The translations under genes were made by a program, and so were the position numbers. The notes beneath the pieces are model-generated. The model did no database searches and was not told the origin of the DNA. It saw nothing but the letters and a program-made list of their open reading frames with translations. Shown here piece after piece: positions 8,603 through 18,111 of a stretch of DNA of 64,000 nucleotides. Source of the DNA: Marivirga arenosa (GTDB lineage Bacteria; Bacteroidota; Bacteroidia; Cytophagales; Cyclobacteriaceae); contig NZ_CP129968.2 in NCBI RefSeq assembly GCF_030503875.2, forward strand, positions 1,452,001-1,516,000, read 5' to 3'. Position 1 is the first letter of the stretch; the number at the start of each line of letters is the position of its first letter.

Positions 8603-9783
8603 AAATTATCAATCTGAAATTAATTTTATTAAGCTTAATTATTTTTTCTGCCTGTTCTGAAGAGGAAGTTTCCCCCCAACAATCTTTCCTGAAGATATAT
8701 GATGATGCAAATTATAATGCTGCTTACAGTCCGGTAGGTTTACAAAAAAATCTAGATAACTTTTATATATTATCTGAAAGAAGTTTAAGATCTAGCGATT
8801 TTTCAGGAATAAATATAGTGACTACTGATTCCATTGGTAATTTTATCAATGAACAGCCGCTAGAAGAAAACCTTGTGGCACCTACTAAATCTTTACAGAA
8901 AATTGGGAATACACTTTATTTTTTCTGTATGGATCGAAATACTTTGAGGCCATATTTGGCAAGTATTAGCGAAAATGGCGAATTATCTACTACAGCTTTA
9001 AATACGACAGCTTCTTATCCATTAGCGGCTAATACTACTTCAAATAATAATTTATTATTACTGTCCTATGATCCAGATGGTTTAAATACAATTCTTACTG
9101 AAGTCAGTCGGGAAGGACAGATTTTACAACAGGCTGCATATTCTATTGGGCCAGGTAGCGATGTTCAAGACCCTATAGTGGATCATTTTACAAAGAGAAG
9201 TGCTCGCTTGCCATTTTTCTGTGGACAAACTGCAGGGGATAGATATTATTTTAATGGCTTTTTCAATTATACACTTTCTTTAGTATTTACTGACTTTAGT
9301 GATAATCCAACGGGTGTTTTACAAGGACAAGGAACAGACGCAGGCTTAAAAGCTGCATTTCCAACAACAGGTTCAGACTTTGCCATTGTTGGCTATCAAT
9401 TTGCGGATCATTTTATGAATGCTAAAACTACATTGCCAATTAACGAAATTAACTCATCAGTAAATTTATTTGATAGAAATATACCCGAGATATCGGAAAA
9501 GGCAATATGCAGAATTACAGCCTATTCTTCCAGCACTACCGATTACACTGTAATAGCTTCTGAAACAGAAGGGAGACAAGTAGTACTTTATTTTTATAAT
9601 ATTAATTCAGGGCAACTAGAAGCTACTTATTACCTAGGGACTTTAAATCCATTTACATTATCAGATATTATAGCATTGGATGATGGTGGGATTGCCATTA
9701 CTGGAACCACTTTTTTAGCTGGAAGATTTGAAAGAATTTATCTGCAAAGAATTAATAAGCAGCAGGTTTTGGATATTTTATAA
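8599..9783 (+). CDS. Lipoprotein of unknown function
   Basis: 394 aa. The lipoprotein signal has Cys19 in the lipobox FSAC followed by acidic residues. The rest is beta-rich and lacks motifs I recognise; repeated short segments of the type L..I.ENGEL/SREGQIL and the closing LDDGGIAITGTT hint at a propeller-like repeat fold, as in other secreted Bacteroidota proteins. The start overlaps the preceding barrel gene by 4 nt (ATGA), a sign of translational coupling. It is the last gene of the DUF1800-DUF1501-barrel-lipoprotein operon and probably sits on the outer membrane with those products. Confidence 0.65.
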   Translation: MKIINLKLILLSLIIFSACSEEEVSPQQSFLKIYDDANYNAAYSPVGLQKNLDNFYILSERSLRSSDFSGINIVTTDSIGNFINEQPLEENLVAPTKSLQKIGNTLYFFCMDRNTLRPYLASISENGELSTTALNTTASYPLAANTTSNNNLLLLSYDPDGLNTILTEVSREGQILQQAAYSIGPGSDVQDPIVDHFTKRSARLPFFCGQTAGDRYYFNGFFNYTLSLVFTDFSDNPTGVLQGQGTDAGLKAAFPTTGSDFAIVGYQFADHFMNAKTTLPINEINSSVNLFDRNIPEISEKAICRITAYSSSTTDYTVIASETEGRQVVLYFYNINSGQLEATYYLGTLNPFTLSDIIALDDGGIAITGTTFLAGRFERIYLQRINKQQVLDIL

Positions 9784-9828
9784 ATCTGGAATTGTATTTT
9801 AGCAAATTATACAATCATAAATTACAAA

Positions 9829-11403
9829 TTGAGGTCTTCTAATAAACAACAGTTCTTATTCGGTAAAATAAAGGAGGTACCATTTTATTTTCATTGGATT
9901 TCAGAGTTCTTTCATAAGTCTAACATCAAAGAATCAAATAAATTAAGTGACCAAACTTGCGATGATTTAGATTTTGAAGAGCTTTTTATGTTCCTAGATA
10001 GAACGAATTCTAGTGTTGGGCAACAATATTTTTATTATCAACTCAGAACAATTTCTAAGGACGCAACTATAAAATCTGAGGACGAGGTCATTATTGATGA
10101 GATCGCTAATAATCTTAATTTTAGAAAAACCGTGGAGGATAAGCTTCGATCCTTAAATAGCACTGAAGCATATTACATCTCTAAACTCTTTCAAGAAAAG
10201 TCATTTGAAGTACCTAGGTGGTATAAGTTACTTCCGATTTTAACATTAATGACATTATTTTCCTTAATAGGGCTCCTTATATTTCCTGATTTAATTTATA
10301 TTATTCCATTTCTGCTAATAGCTAATATGTGGATTCACTACAGGAATAAGAATAATTTAGATTATTATATTTCTGCTTTACCAGAATTAGTGAAACTTTA
10401 TAAGGTAAGTCATTTTTTCACTAAAAAGTATCCCAATTATTTCGCTAAACAAGATATTTCCAAATCACTGCATGAGATTAAGAAAATGAAAAAACATTTC
10501 TATTTATTCCAGATGGAAAATAGATTGCAGGGAGACGTTACTACTATCTTATGGGGATTATTAGAACTGTTTAAAATTTCACTACTACTAGAGCCAATCC
10601 TTTTTAGAAAACTTATTACTAAACTCAATACTAATAAGCTTGATATAAAGAACCTGCATTCTTTTATTGGTAAATTAGACATGCTTTATTCGGTTAGTTC
10701 ATTAAGATCAGGTTTAAATACTTATAGTAAACCTGATTTTCACAATCAAGAGTTTAATCTCATAGCTAAAGGAATTTATCATCCGTTAATTCCAGATTGT
10801 ATTAAAAATGATATCAATACATCCGGTAAATCTGTTTTGTTAACAGGATCGAATATGTCGGGTAAAACAACTTTTATCAGAACAATTGGGATAAACCTAA
10901 TCACTGCTTTGAATTTAAATACATGTTTTGCTGATTCAATTCAACTACCTTTTATGAATTTATTATCAGCCATTAGAATTAGTGATGATTTAATGAATGA
11001 TAAAAGTTATTATTTTGAGGAGGTTGCTACAATCAAAAATATTATTGAAAACTCATATAATGAAAGCTATAGTTTAATTTTGTTAGATGAGATATTTAAG
11101 GGTACTAATACTGTTGAAAGAATATCGGCTGGTAAAGCTGTTTTATCTTATCTAAGTAAAAAGAATAATTTAATATTTGTATCGACTCATGATATTGAAT
11201 TAGCAGATCTTTTAAAGAATGAGTTTAATTTATTTCATTTTAATGAGTCAATAGAAAACGATAAAGTTTCTTTTGACTATAAATTAAAGCAAGGAAAGGT
11301 TAAAACCAGAAATGCTATCAATATTTTGAAACTTTCAGATTATCCTGACGAAATAATTAAAGATGCGTTTAGTACAGTAAAGAGCATGGAAAGTAAGTTT
11401 TAA
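9829..11403 (+). CDS. MutS-like ATPase with membrane segments
   Basis: 524 aa from a TTG start; no in-frame ATG or GTG lies nearby. The C-terminal half is a MutS domain V ATPase: Walker A G-S-N-M-S-G-K-T-T from residue 340, Walker B LILLDEIFKGTN near 420 and the STHD switch near 450. The N-terminal mismatch-recognition domain is absent; instead two hydrophobic helices occur at about residues 130-170. This layout matches a Bacteroidota MutS-related family of unknown role, distinct from MutS1 and MutS2. A part in mismatch repair is doubtful because the DNA lesion-binding domain is missing. It is a single gene, convergent with the pseudouridine synthase gene with only 7 nt between stops. Confidence 0.82.
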   Translation: MRSSNKQQFLFGKIKEVPFYFHWISEFFHKSNIKESNKLSDQTCDDLDFEELFMFLDRTNSSVGQQYFYYQLRTISKDATIKSEDEVIIDEIANNLNFRKTVEDKLRSLNSTEAYYISKLFQEKSFEVPRWYKLLPILTLMTLFSLIGLLIFPDLIYIIPFLLIANMWIHYRNKNNLDYYISALPELVKLYKVSHFFTKKYPNYFAKQDISKSLHEIKKMKKHFYLFQMENRLQGDVTTILWGLLELFKISLLLEPILFRKLITKLNTNKLDIKNLHSFIGKLDMLYSVSSLRSGLNTYSKPDFHNQEFNLIAKGIYHPLIPDCIKNDINTSGKSVLLTGSNMSGKTTFIRTIGINLITALNLNTCFADSIQLPFMNLLSAIRISDDLMNDKSYYFEEVATIKNIIENSYNESYSLILLDEIFKGTNTVERISAGKAVLSYLSKKNNLIFVSTHDIELADLLKNEFNLFHFNESIENDKVSFDYKLKQGKVKTRNAINILKLSDYPDEIIKDAFSTVKSMESKF

Positions 11404-11410
11404 TAAAAGC

Positions 11411-12124
11411 TTAACTATTTTTTCTCAATTGCTTTATAGCCACTTCAAAATCTTTAGGATATGGAGCTTCTGCACTTATCTTTTCCCCATGCAAATCAGT
11501 TAAAATTAGACTTTTAGCATGCAAGGCAAATCTTTTAATAATTGATTGTTCTTCAGTTTCTTTAGCGGCATGGTAATTTCTTTTTATTGCAGATAAAAAC
11601 AATGGGTTACCTCCATAGGTTTCGTCAGCCGTAATGGAAGCCTTTAGAGAAGCTAAATGAACTCTTATTTGGTGCATTCTACCTGTTTCTGGTTTGCAAG
11701 CTACTAGGCTATGTTTTTTATAACTCTCAATAGTGTTGAAAATGGTTTTCGCATTTTTACCTTGCCTGTGTGATATTTTTACATAGCCTGAAGCAGTAGT
11801 ATGCAGCGGTAAATCAACTATTTCATCTTTAAATTGATGCAAACCATCCACAATTGCATGATAGGTTTTATCTACTTGTCGGTGCTCAAATTGTATTGAT
11901 GCATTTCTATAAGCTTCAGCATTTTTAGCTATTAATAAAACCCCTGATGTTTCTTTATCTAATCTGTGGCAAATCTGATAATCATCATTGTAATCTTTAA
12001 CTAAGGATAAAATAGTTACTGTGTCATTTCTGTCAGCTAACGTTGAAATGAATGGCGGTTTATTAATAAATATATAATCATCGGACTCATCAATGATGAG
12101 AGGCTTTATAGATTTGTAATACAT
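11411..12124 (-). CDS. RluA family RNA pseudouridine synthase
   Basis: 237 aa. The catalytic motif H-R-L-D-K-E-T-S-G contains the essential Asp56. The family segments KPETGRMHQIRVHLA (near residue 145) and ADETYGG follow. No S4 RNA-binding domain precedes the catalytic domain, so it resembles the shorter RluA/RluC-like enzymes such as TruC. It should isomerise a uridine in rRNA or tRNA; the target cannot be read from the sequence. It lies 14 nt downstream of the histidine kinase gene on the same strand and may be cotranscribed with it. Confidence 0.88.
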   Translation of the reverse strand: MYYKSIKPLIIDESDDYIFINKPPFISTLADRNDTVTILSLVKDYNDDYQICHRLDKETSGVLLIAKNAEAYRNASIQFEHRQVDKTYHAIVDGLHQFKDEIVDLPLHTTASGYVKISHRQGKNAKTIFNTIESYKKHSLVACKPETGRMHQIRVHLASLKASITADETYGGNPLFLSAIKRNYHAAKETEEQSIIKRFALHAKSLILTDLHGEKISAEAPYPKDFEVAIKQLRKNS

Positions 12125-12138
12125 TTTGAGAAATAAAT

Positions 12139-13224
12139 TTAATCGGTTTCCGATTCTTCTTCAGCAATAGGAACGTAAGGCTCTGGAGCTTTTTTAACAG
12201 GAAGTTTAAAACTAAACAGAGAGCCCTTGCCCAATGTACTAGTAACAGATACAGATGAGCCATGAGCTTCAATTATGTGCTTAACAATTGCCAAGCCTAA
12301 ACCTGTACCACCTCTTTCTTTTGATCTACTTTTATCAATTCTGTAAAAGCGTTCAAAGATCCTCTTGATATGTTCAGGTGAAATTCCTGCTCCATGATCC
12401 TGAATCGCAACCGTTACATCTTTATCACTGATTTCAAAACCGACCACAATTTCGGTATTTTCATCCGAATATTTGATCGCATTGGAGATCAAATTTACGA
12501 TTACTTGATAAATACGTTGATAATCGGCTATGACGTGAATAGGGGATTGATAATCCTTGTCAAATTGAAGAATAATATTTTTCTTATCTACTTTCCCTTC
12601 AAATTGATCAAATACATCTTGAACTAAAGCATAGATATCAATTTCTTCAAAATGCATTTTTATTTCACCAGCTTCGATATGAGAAAGTGTTAGCAAATCA
12701 TTCACTAACATTTCAAGACCATCTAAACTTTTGGCTGCTTTTTTTAAAAATTTACCTCTCACTTTTTTATCACTAACGGCTCCATCTAAAAGTGTATAAA
12801 CAAAGCCCTGTGCCGCAAAAATTGGCGTTTTAAGTTCGTGTGAAACATCTGCTAAAAATTCTCTTCTGTAGGTAGCCATTCGTTTTAGCTCATCAATTTC
12901 TTGTTGTTTATTAGCTGCATAGCTAAAGATTTCCTGATTAATTTTACGAAGTGGATTTAATGACTTTTGATCATTCATGTCATTCACGAAAGAGTAATTT
13001 TTTTCTCCTAGTTTATTGAAAACCTCATAAAGCTTGTTAATCTCTTTAAAGAAAAGAAATTCTAATACTATACTAATTAGTAAATAAGCTGAGGAGGAGG
13101 ATAATATGAAAGTAAGTATTAATGCTATATTACTTACTCCTTCCAATAAACTTAGAAAAGCAGTAGTTACAATGGCAATTGATATTGCCAATAAAATTGA
13201 AACACCTCTAGAATTAAAAAGCAT
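12139..13224 (-). CDS. Sensor histidine kinase, PhoR-like
   Basis: 361 aa. Two transmembrane helices lie at about residues 8-28 and 33-56 with almost no periplasmic loop, so the signal is probably sensed in or near the membrane. A HisKA domain with F-L-A-D-V-S-H-E-L-K-T-P (His129) and a HATPase domain with NAIKYS (N box), DHGAGI (G1), FERFYR (F box) and GGTGLGLAI (G2) follow. It lies 3 nt after the response regulator gene, a standard PhoB-PhoR-like pair. Phosphate as the signal is suggested only by family resemblance; many Bacteroidota pairs of this type are unassigned. Confidence 0.87.
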   Translation of the reverse strand: MLFNSRGVSILLAISIAIVTTAFLSLLEGVSNIALILTFILSSSSAYLLISIVLEFLFFKEINKLYEVFNKLGEKNYSFVNDMNDQKSLNPLRKINQEIFSYAANKQQEIDELKRMATYRREFLADVSHELKTPIFAAQGFVYTLLDGAVSDKKVRGKFLKKAAKSLDGLEMLVNDLLTLSHIEAGEIKMHFEEIDIYALVQDVFDQFEGKVDKKNIILQFDKDYQSPIHVIADYQRIYQVIVNLISNAIKYSDENTEIVVGFEISDKDVTVAIQDHGAGISPEHIKRIFERFYRIDKSRSKERGGTGLGLAIVKHIIEAHGSSVSVTSTLGKGSLFSFKLPVKKAPEPYVPIAEEESETD

Positions 13225-13227
13225 ATT

Positions 13228-13917
13228 TTAATCCATATCAAATTTATAGCCCACACCTTTTACAGTTGAAATGTAGCCTTCACCTACTTTTTCCCTTACT
13301 TTACGAACGTGTACGTCCACTGTTCTCGCTAAAACATATACGTCTGAACCCCAAATATTTTGCAATAAATCATCTCTATTAAATACTTTATTAGGATTTT
13401 GAGCAAGGAAGTAAAGTAATTCAAACTCTTTTTTAGGCAGGGAAACTTGTTTGCCATCAACTGTTACGGTATAACTTGTGCGGTCAATGGACAATCCTCC
13501 AATGTTGATTTTATTGCTATCTTTTTGCTTTTTAACATCTCTTCTGAAATAAGCGTTAATTCTACTCATTAGAGCCCTTGGCTTGATGGGTTTTGTAATA
13601 TAATCATCAGCGCCATTTTCAAAGGCTGCTACTTCCGAATACTCTTCTGAACGAGCCGTTAAAAAAATGATAAAAGCATTTGCAGCTTCTGGGATTTCTC
13701 TTAATTGCCTACAAGTTTCAACACCATCCTGATTAGGCATCATAATATCTAATAGTATAAGCTGTGGTTGAAATTTCTTTGCTTTTTCAATTGCAGACTT
13801 ACCATCAGTTGCAGTTTTTACTTCATAGCCTTCTTTTGTAAGGTTATAATCTAGTAATTCTAAGATGTCTGATTCATCGTCAACGACAAGCACTCTATGG
13901 TTTTGCTTGTTTCCCAT
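13228..13917 (-). CDS. OmpR/PhoB-type response regulator
   Basis: 229 aa. The receiver domain has the acidic pair near residues 13-14, phosphoacceptor Asp57 (LILLDIMMP) and the Lys of ITKPIKP near 108. A winged-helix DNA-binding domain of OmpR type covers about residues 130-229, with LPKKEFELLYFLAQNP and the terminal KGVGYKFD strand. It is transcribed ahead of the linked kinase at 12139-13224, which is its probable partner. Targets are not visible; I found no repeated operator in the window that would mark them. Confidence 0.9.
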   Translation of the reverse strand: MGNKQNHRVLVVDDESDILELLDYNLTKEGYEVKTATDGKSAIEKAKKFQPQLILLDIMMPNQDGVETCRQLREIPEAANAFIIFLTARSEEYSEVAAFENGADDYITKPIKPRALMSRINAYFRRDVKKQKDSNKINIGGLSIDRTSYTVTVDGKQVSLPKKEFELLYFLAQNPNKVFNRDDLLQNIWGSDVYVLARTVDVHVRKVREKVGEGYISTVKGVGYKFDMD

Positions 13918-14029
13918 GGTTATTTAAGATTTTGTTTTAGGCTAAATTCGCTAAAAATATCTATAAATTAAGCGATAAATGTGGTAATAACAATTTCTTA
14001 ATATCTAATTAAACTTTAAGATACATTTG

Positions 14030-15064
14030 TTATAAAGAATTAAAATTATTCTGATAATAATTCAACATTTTAAGAATGTCGCCATTAAAACTTTCTTCTA
14101 ATTGCTTTTTCAATGTATAGTAATTTCCACTATACCTTTTATATGACAGTAAAAAAGCATTGTTCACATCCAATTCAGTTTGTACATAATTTTTGTATTC
14201 CACATTTTTAAAAGGCTGTTCAGATAGTTCTTTTTTGAATTTTTCAATAAATTGATATTTGAGATTTTCCTTTTTTACAACGCTATATCCTTCAATTTTT
14301 CTGTAAAAGTTTTCGAATCTATTTAAGTAATTATTTATGAATCGATTGAAAAGATGTCTGTCTTCTAGTTGATCTAGGTAATTTTTGTATTCTTCACTTT
14401 GAGTTAAGTTCGCTTCTTTAAAATATAGCTTGGTAAATTCCTGACCGAAAAAAGAGGCTAAGTTTTCATTAAAATCAATGCTATCTCTTATAAAAACCTC
14501 ATCATGCGTAAGTTCATGTAAAATCAATTCAATCAATCTGCCATCAGTATTATTCAAAACATTACTTAACAATGGGTCATTTAACCATCCTAATGTTGAC
14601 CAGGCTCCTGCAGTTCTTAATCGAGTATCATAGCCTTTGTGCCTTAAATCCTTCTCTAATTTTTCAGCTTCTTCTTTTATGAAAAAGCCTTTATAAGCTA
14701 CTTTTCCTAATACAGGGAACTTCCACTCGTAATTTTCCAATTGATAAGGTAATGCTGCAGTAACTACCCACATTAATTCTTTGCCCTTTTGGTCATACAT
14801 CTTTTCATATTGGCCATTAGCTTCAAAACCCAAACTGTTTTGAGCGAATTCTTTTACTTTTTTTACGAGCTGTATTTTTGATTTTAAAGAATCAGGGTAA
14901 GATTTATCAGTTAAATAATTATCAAGGGGTTCAGCATAATACATGATTGACAGCTGTCCTTTTGCTTGATGAAAACCGTAAACCACAAGTTTCCATTTCC
15001 AAATCAAGAAAATGGATATAATGATGAAAGTTATTAGAATAATTTTTCTGAAAACTGATTTCAA
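14030..15064 (-). CDS. Putative zinc aminopeptidase (Aminopep family)
   Basis: 344 aa. One N-terminal helix (about residues 7-27) anchors or exports the protein. A zincin motif H183-E-L-T-H187 is followed 12 residues later by F-N-E200-N-L-A, matching the HEXXH...NE pattern of the predicted aminopeptidase family PF10023. The WSTLGWLNDPLL segment just before HEXXH is also typical of that family. Activity in the family is predicted rather than well studied. The start codon is adjacent to the stop of the 15065 gene (same strand, no gap), so the two are probably cotranscribed. Confidence 0.78.
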   Translation of the reverse strand: MKSVFRKIILITFIIISIFLIWKWKLVVYGFHQAKGQLSIMYYAEPLDNYLTDKSYPDSLKSKIQLVKKVKEFAQNSLGFEANGQYEKMYDQKGKELMWVVTAALPYQLENYEWKFPVLGKVAYKGFFIKEEAEKLEKDLRHKGYDTRLRTAGAWSTLGWLNDPLLSNVLNNTDGRLIELILHELTHDEVFIRDSIDFNENLASFFGQEFTKLYFKEANLTQSEEYKNYLDQLEDRHLFNRFINNYLNRFENFYRKIEGYSVVKKENLKYQFIEKFKKELSEQPFKNVEYKNYVQTELDVNNAFLLSYKRYSGNYYTLKKQLEESFNGDILKMLNYYQNNFNSL

Positions 15065-16192
15065 TTATTTATTCGTTATGGGCAAGGTTTTGAAAATATT
15101 AAAGTAAACTGCGTGGGAAAATTCAAATATTTTATTCCCGAAATCCCAATAGGGTTCAAAACGAAGCAGCAAAGTAGAAGATTCACCGATTTGAAATTCA
15201 TTCATAACTCTAAGAATCAATAGTTCGCGTTGATCTTCAAAAAATCTAGAGTTTGGATCAGTGGAATATGATTGGTAAATCCTACCGCCTTTATAGGAAT
15301 AAAAGTGATCTCCTTTCCAATAACTCAGCATAAAATCACCTACTTTAGTTTCTATTGTACCATTTAGATAATAGCCATATCCTTGAATAAACGGAAGTCT
15401 AAATTCTCTACTGTCATCTATATAATGGAGAAAATATCCTTCCAGTTTATGACCCTCAAAAAAATCAAATTTATTTTTCCTTTCGTAAGAAAATCCAAAT
15501 GCATTGTTGAAACGTGTAACCAATGGTTGCCCTCTGAGTGCATCAATTTGTCCTGCTCTATGATAACCTCTGAATTGATAATGAAAACTTAAAGTGTTGT
15601 TATGTTTTTGATAGAAATCATATCTACCTACAACTCCTCCTGATACTTCTTCTTTGAAAGGAGAATCTTGATAAATCATTTTCTCCCAGTTAATCCATGC
15701 ATCAAAAAATATTTTATCAGTATTATATAAATACTGAAGACCATTTTCAAGAGGATCAACCATTAGCCTTTCAAAATCTTCAAGCGGTTCTAACATTTTA
15801 TGATGTATTGATCCGTTATAATTCCCGAATATAAGTTGACTATTATTCCAATTGTAAAGAATGCTGATATAGGGTATGGAATAGGTTAAATTATTATTTC
15901 CAAAATCTTTCTGTAAAAAAATACCTGCCTGAAGATTTACTTGTTCATGCAATTGGTATCCAATACTAGGTATAAATCGAGTGCCGAATAGCGTATATCC
16001 TTTTACAATTTCATTAAAATACTCATTGTTTTTGTTGAAGGCTAGCACTCTTAAATTAAAACTGAAAGGATCATCTAATGTACTGTCAATTTCTATTTTT
16101 TGCTCAAATCCAGAATTGTCTAATTGTGCTAATAAAGGATTAATACAAATAACTATAATAATAAGAGAAACATTAATAAATTTGAATTGCAT
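15065..16192 (-). CDS. Predicted outer-membrane beta-barrel protein, unknown function
   Basis: 375 aa from the ATG at 16192, preferred because it gives a clean signal peptide (MQFKF... to NPLLAQ). An upstream in-frame ATG at 16222 would add 10 residues before the signal. The mature part has many alternating aromatic strands (GYQLHEQVNLQAGIF, LSFHYQFRGYH, FMLSYWKGDHFYSY) and ends with an aromatic strand, as expected for an outer-membrane barrel. No specific family was recognised. It runs directly into the zinc peptidase gene and is divergent from recA with about 100 nt between the starts. Confidence 0.62.
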   Translation of the reverse strand: MQFKFINVSLIIIVICINPLLAQLDNSGFEQKIEIDSTLDDPFSFNLRVLAFNKNNEYFNEIVKGYTLFGTRFIPSIGYQLHEQVNLQAGIFLQKDFGNNNLTYSIPYISILYNWNNSQLIFGNYNGSIHHKMLEPLEDFERLMVDPLENGLQYLYNTDKIFFDAWINWEKMIYQDSPFKEEVSGGVVGRYDFYQKHNNTLSFHYQFRGYHRAGQIDALRGQPLVTRFNNAFGFSYERKNKFDFFEGHKLEGYFLHYIDDSREFRLPFIQGYGYYLNGTIETKVGDFMLSYWKGDHFYSYKGGRIYQSYSTDPNSRFFEDQRELLILRVMNEFQIGESSTLLLRFEPYWDFGNKIFEFSHAVYFNIFKTLPITNK

Positions 16193-16221
16193 AAATTTAG
16201 TTCTAAAGCGACTAGATAGCA

Positions 16222-16253
16222 TTTGGCAATTGTTTCTTTTCCTGCTAAATTCG
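16222..16253 (+). promoter_or_regulatory. Candidate recA promoter
   Basis: TTTG at 16222-16225, a 20-nt spacer and TAAATTCG at 16246-16253 approximate the Bacteroidota promoter (TTTG...TAnnTTTG, one mismatch in the -7 box). It ends 41 nt before the recA ATG. I do not see a convincing LexA-type palindrome here. Confidence 0.4.
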
Positions 16254-16294
16254 ATGCAGCAATTTACACATTAGCCCTATACAATTAATAAAAG

Positions 16295-17329
16295 ATGAGC
16301 GAAAAAAGCGAAAAATTAAAAGCATTACAATTAACAATTGATAAACTCGATAAAACTTACGGGAAAGGTTCTGTAATGAAGTTGAGTGATGAGAAAGTAG
16401 TCGATGTTCCTGCAATCCCAACAGGTTCTTTAGGTTTAGATATAGCCTTAGGTATTGGTGGAATTCCCAGAGGTAGAGTGATTGAGGTATATGGTCCTGA
16501 ATCATCGGGTAAAACGACCTTAGCTATGCATTGTATTGCTGAAGCTCAGAAGAAGGGAGGAATGGCAGCAATAATTGATGCTGAGCATGCTTTTGATAAA
16601 TCGTATGCTGAAAAATTAGGGATTGATACTGAGAATTTATTGATTTCCCAACCTGATAGTGGTGAGCAAGCATTAGAAATTGCTGAACATTTGATTCGCT
16701 CCGGAGCATTAGATATTGTGGTAGTAGATTCCGTAGCAGCTTTAGTACCTAAAGGTGAGCTTGAAGGCGAGATGGGGGATAGCAAAATGGGACTTCAAGC
16801 CAGATTGATGTCTCAGGCTTTAAGAAAATTAACGGGTGCTATTAGTAAAACAGGCTGTGCATGTATTTTTATTAACCAGTTAAGAGAGAAAATTGGGGTT
16901 ATGTTCGGTAATCCTGAAACTACAACCGGTGGTAATGCATTGAAATTTTATGCTTCTGTAAGATTAGATATTAGAAGAATTGGGAGTATAAAAGAGGGGC
17001 CAGATAATATTACAGGAAACAGAGTTAAGGTTAAGGTTGTGAAAAATAAAGTAGCTCCTCCTTTTAAAGTGGTTGAGTTTGATATTATGTATGGTGAGGG
17101 AATTTCTAAGGTTGGTGAGATCATTGATTTAGGGGTTGAATTAGATGTGATTAAAAAGGCAGGTTCATGGTTCTCTTATATGGATAATAAGTTAGGGCAA
17201 GGTAGAGATGCTGTTAAATCTTTAATTTTAGATAATCCTGAGTTGATGGAAGAATTAGAGACAAAAATTAGAGCTAAAATAAACGGTGAAGATTTAGAAG
17301 AAGCAGAACCAAAAACAAAAAAGAAATAG
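16295..17329 (+). CDS. recA: Recombinase RecA
   Basis: 344 aa, the usual RecA length. The Walker A motif G-P-E-S-S-G-K-T-T covers residues 67-75, preceded by the family block [20 protein letters not shown]. Later blocks include [11 protein letters not shown], loop 1/loop 2 sequences around [20 protein letters not shown], and [21 protein letters not shown]. The C-terminus is acidic and then Lys-rich. RecA forms nucleoprotein filaments for strand exchange and stimulates LexA-type autocleavage. It is a single-gene unit closed by a strong terminator at 17361-17390. Confidence 0.98.
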   Translation: MSEKSEKLKALQLTIDKLDKTYGKGSVMKLSDEKVVDVPAIPTGSLGLDIALGIGGIPRGRVIEVYGPESSGKTTLAMHCIAEAQKKGGMAAIIDAEHAFDKSYAEKLGIDTENLLISQPDSGEQALEIAEHLIRSGALDIVVVDSVAALVPKGELEGEMGDSKMGLQARLMSQALRKLTGAISKTGCACIFINQLREKIGVMFGNPETTTGGNALKFYASVRLDIRRIGSIKEGPDNITGNRVKVKVVKNKVAPPFKVVEFDIMYGEGISKVGEIIDLGVELDVIKKAGSWFSYMDNKLGQGRDAVKSLILDNPELMEELETKIRAKINGEDLEEAEPKTKKK

Positions 17330-17360
17330 AAAAAGAAATAATTTAAAAAATGGAATCAAA

Positions 17361-17390
17361 AGCAGCTGCATTATGCAGCTGCTTTTTTTT
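17361..17390 (+). terminator. Intrinsic terminator of recA
   Basis: A perfect 10-bp stem (AGCAGCTGCA / TGCAGCTGCT) with a 3-nt loop is followed at once by eight T residues. It lies 31 nt past the recA stop codon. This is one of the clearest rho-independent terminators in the window. Confidence 0.92.
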
Positions 17391-17459
17391 GTAAAGTTCA
17401 CTAAAGCTTAACATAGATATTGAATATTCTTTTAAAATTTATTTTACATTTATAAGTAA

Positions 17460-18074
17460 ATGAATACAGAGTTAATTAAGAAGAATAGTCAATATAAAAG
17501 TATCTTAACCGTTTTGAATGGGAACGATTGGCTTTTGTTTATGGCTACTTTTGTTAGAAGAATTAATCCTGTTACTATAATATTTTGGCTTTATTTAGGC
17601 TCTTTATTAGTAGCTTTTCTAATTTCGATTTTTGCCTTCAATTTAATGCTACTAAATTCTAGAATTTGGATAATTGGAATTATCGGAGGCTTACTTCTTT
17701 CTCTTTTAGTTACTCCTATATTGCATGAGTTTATACATTCATTTTTTTACAAATTGCTAGGAGCGAAAAAGGTAGTGTTTAAGTGGAGTAAAAGGTTATT
17801 AAGGTTTAACATCTATTCATCTGATTTTGTATTAAGCAAGAAAAATTATTATGTAATTAGTTTAGTCGCATTTCTATTATTTTCAGTCACCCCATTTACA
17901 TTATCATTTTTCTTTAACAATGTTCTTTTTTTGCTTTTACAGTCTTTATCTATTTTTCATTCTTTTTATGCATTAAAAGATTTAGCGGTTTGTTCTTATT
18001 TATATAAACATCACAATAGTTATTTACATATTGGTCAGGATGAGCGTGCCGTTTTTTACAAGAATATAGAATGA
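17460..18074 (+). CDS. DUF3267 membrane metalloprotease-like protein
   Basis: 204 aa with about four hydrophobic helices. An H89-E-F-I-H93 motif sits at the start of the third, the hallmark of DUF3267 putative zincins, followed by an FYKLLGAKKV segment. A site of this kind inside the membrane suggests intramembrane proteolysis, but no substrate is known for the family. It is a stand-alone gene between the recA terminator and a small lipoprotein gene. An imperfect TACATTTA element lies just upstream at about 17445; the -33 part is unclear. Confidence 0.75.
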   Translation: MNTELIKKNSQYKSILTVLNGNDWLLFMATFVRRINPVTIIFWLYLGSLLVAFLISIFAFNLMLLNSRIWIIGIIGGLLLSLLVTPILHEFIHSFFYKLLGAKKVVFKWSKRLLRFNIYSSDFVLSKKNYYVISLVAFLLFSVTPFTLSFFFNNVLFLLLQSLSIFHSFYALKDLAVCSYLYKHHNSYLHIGQDERAVFYKNIE

Positions 18075-18111
18075 TTTTACCAACCCTGATTTAATTTTAA
18101 TCGTTCTCAGA

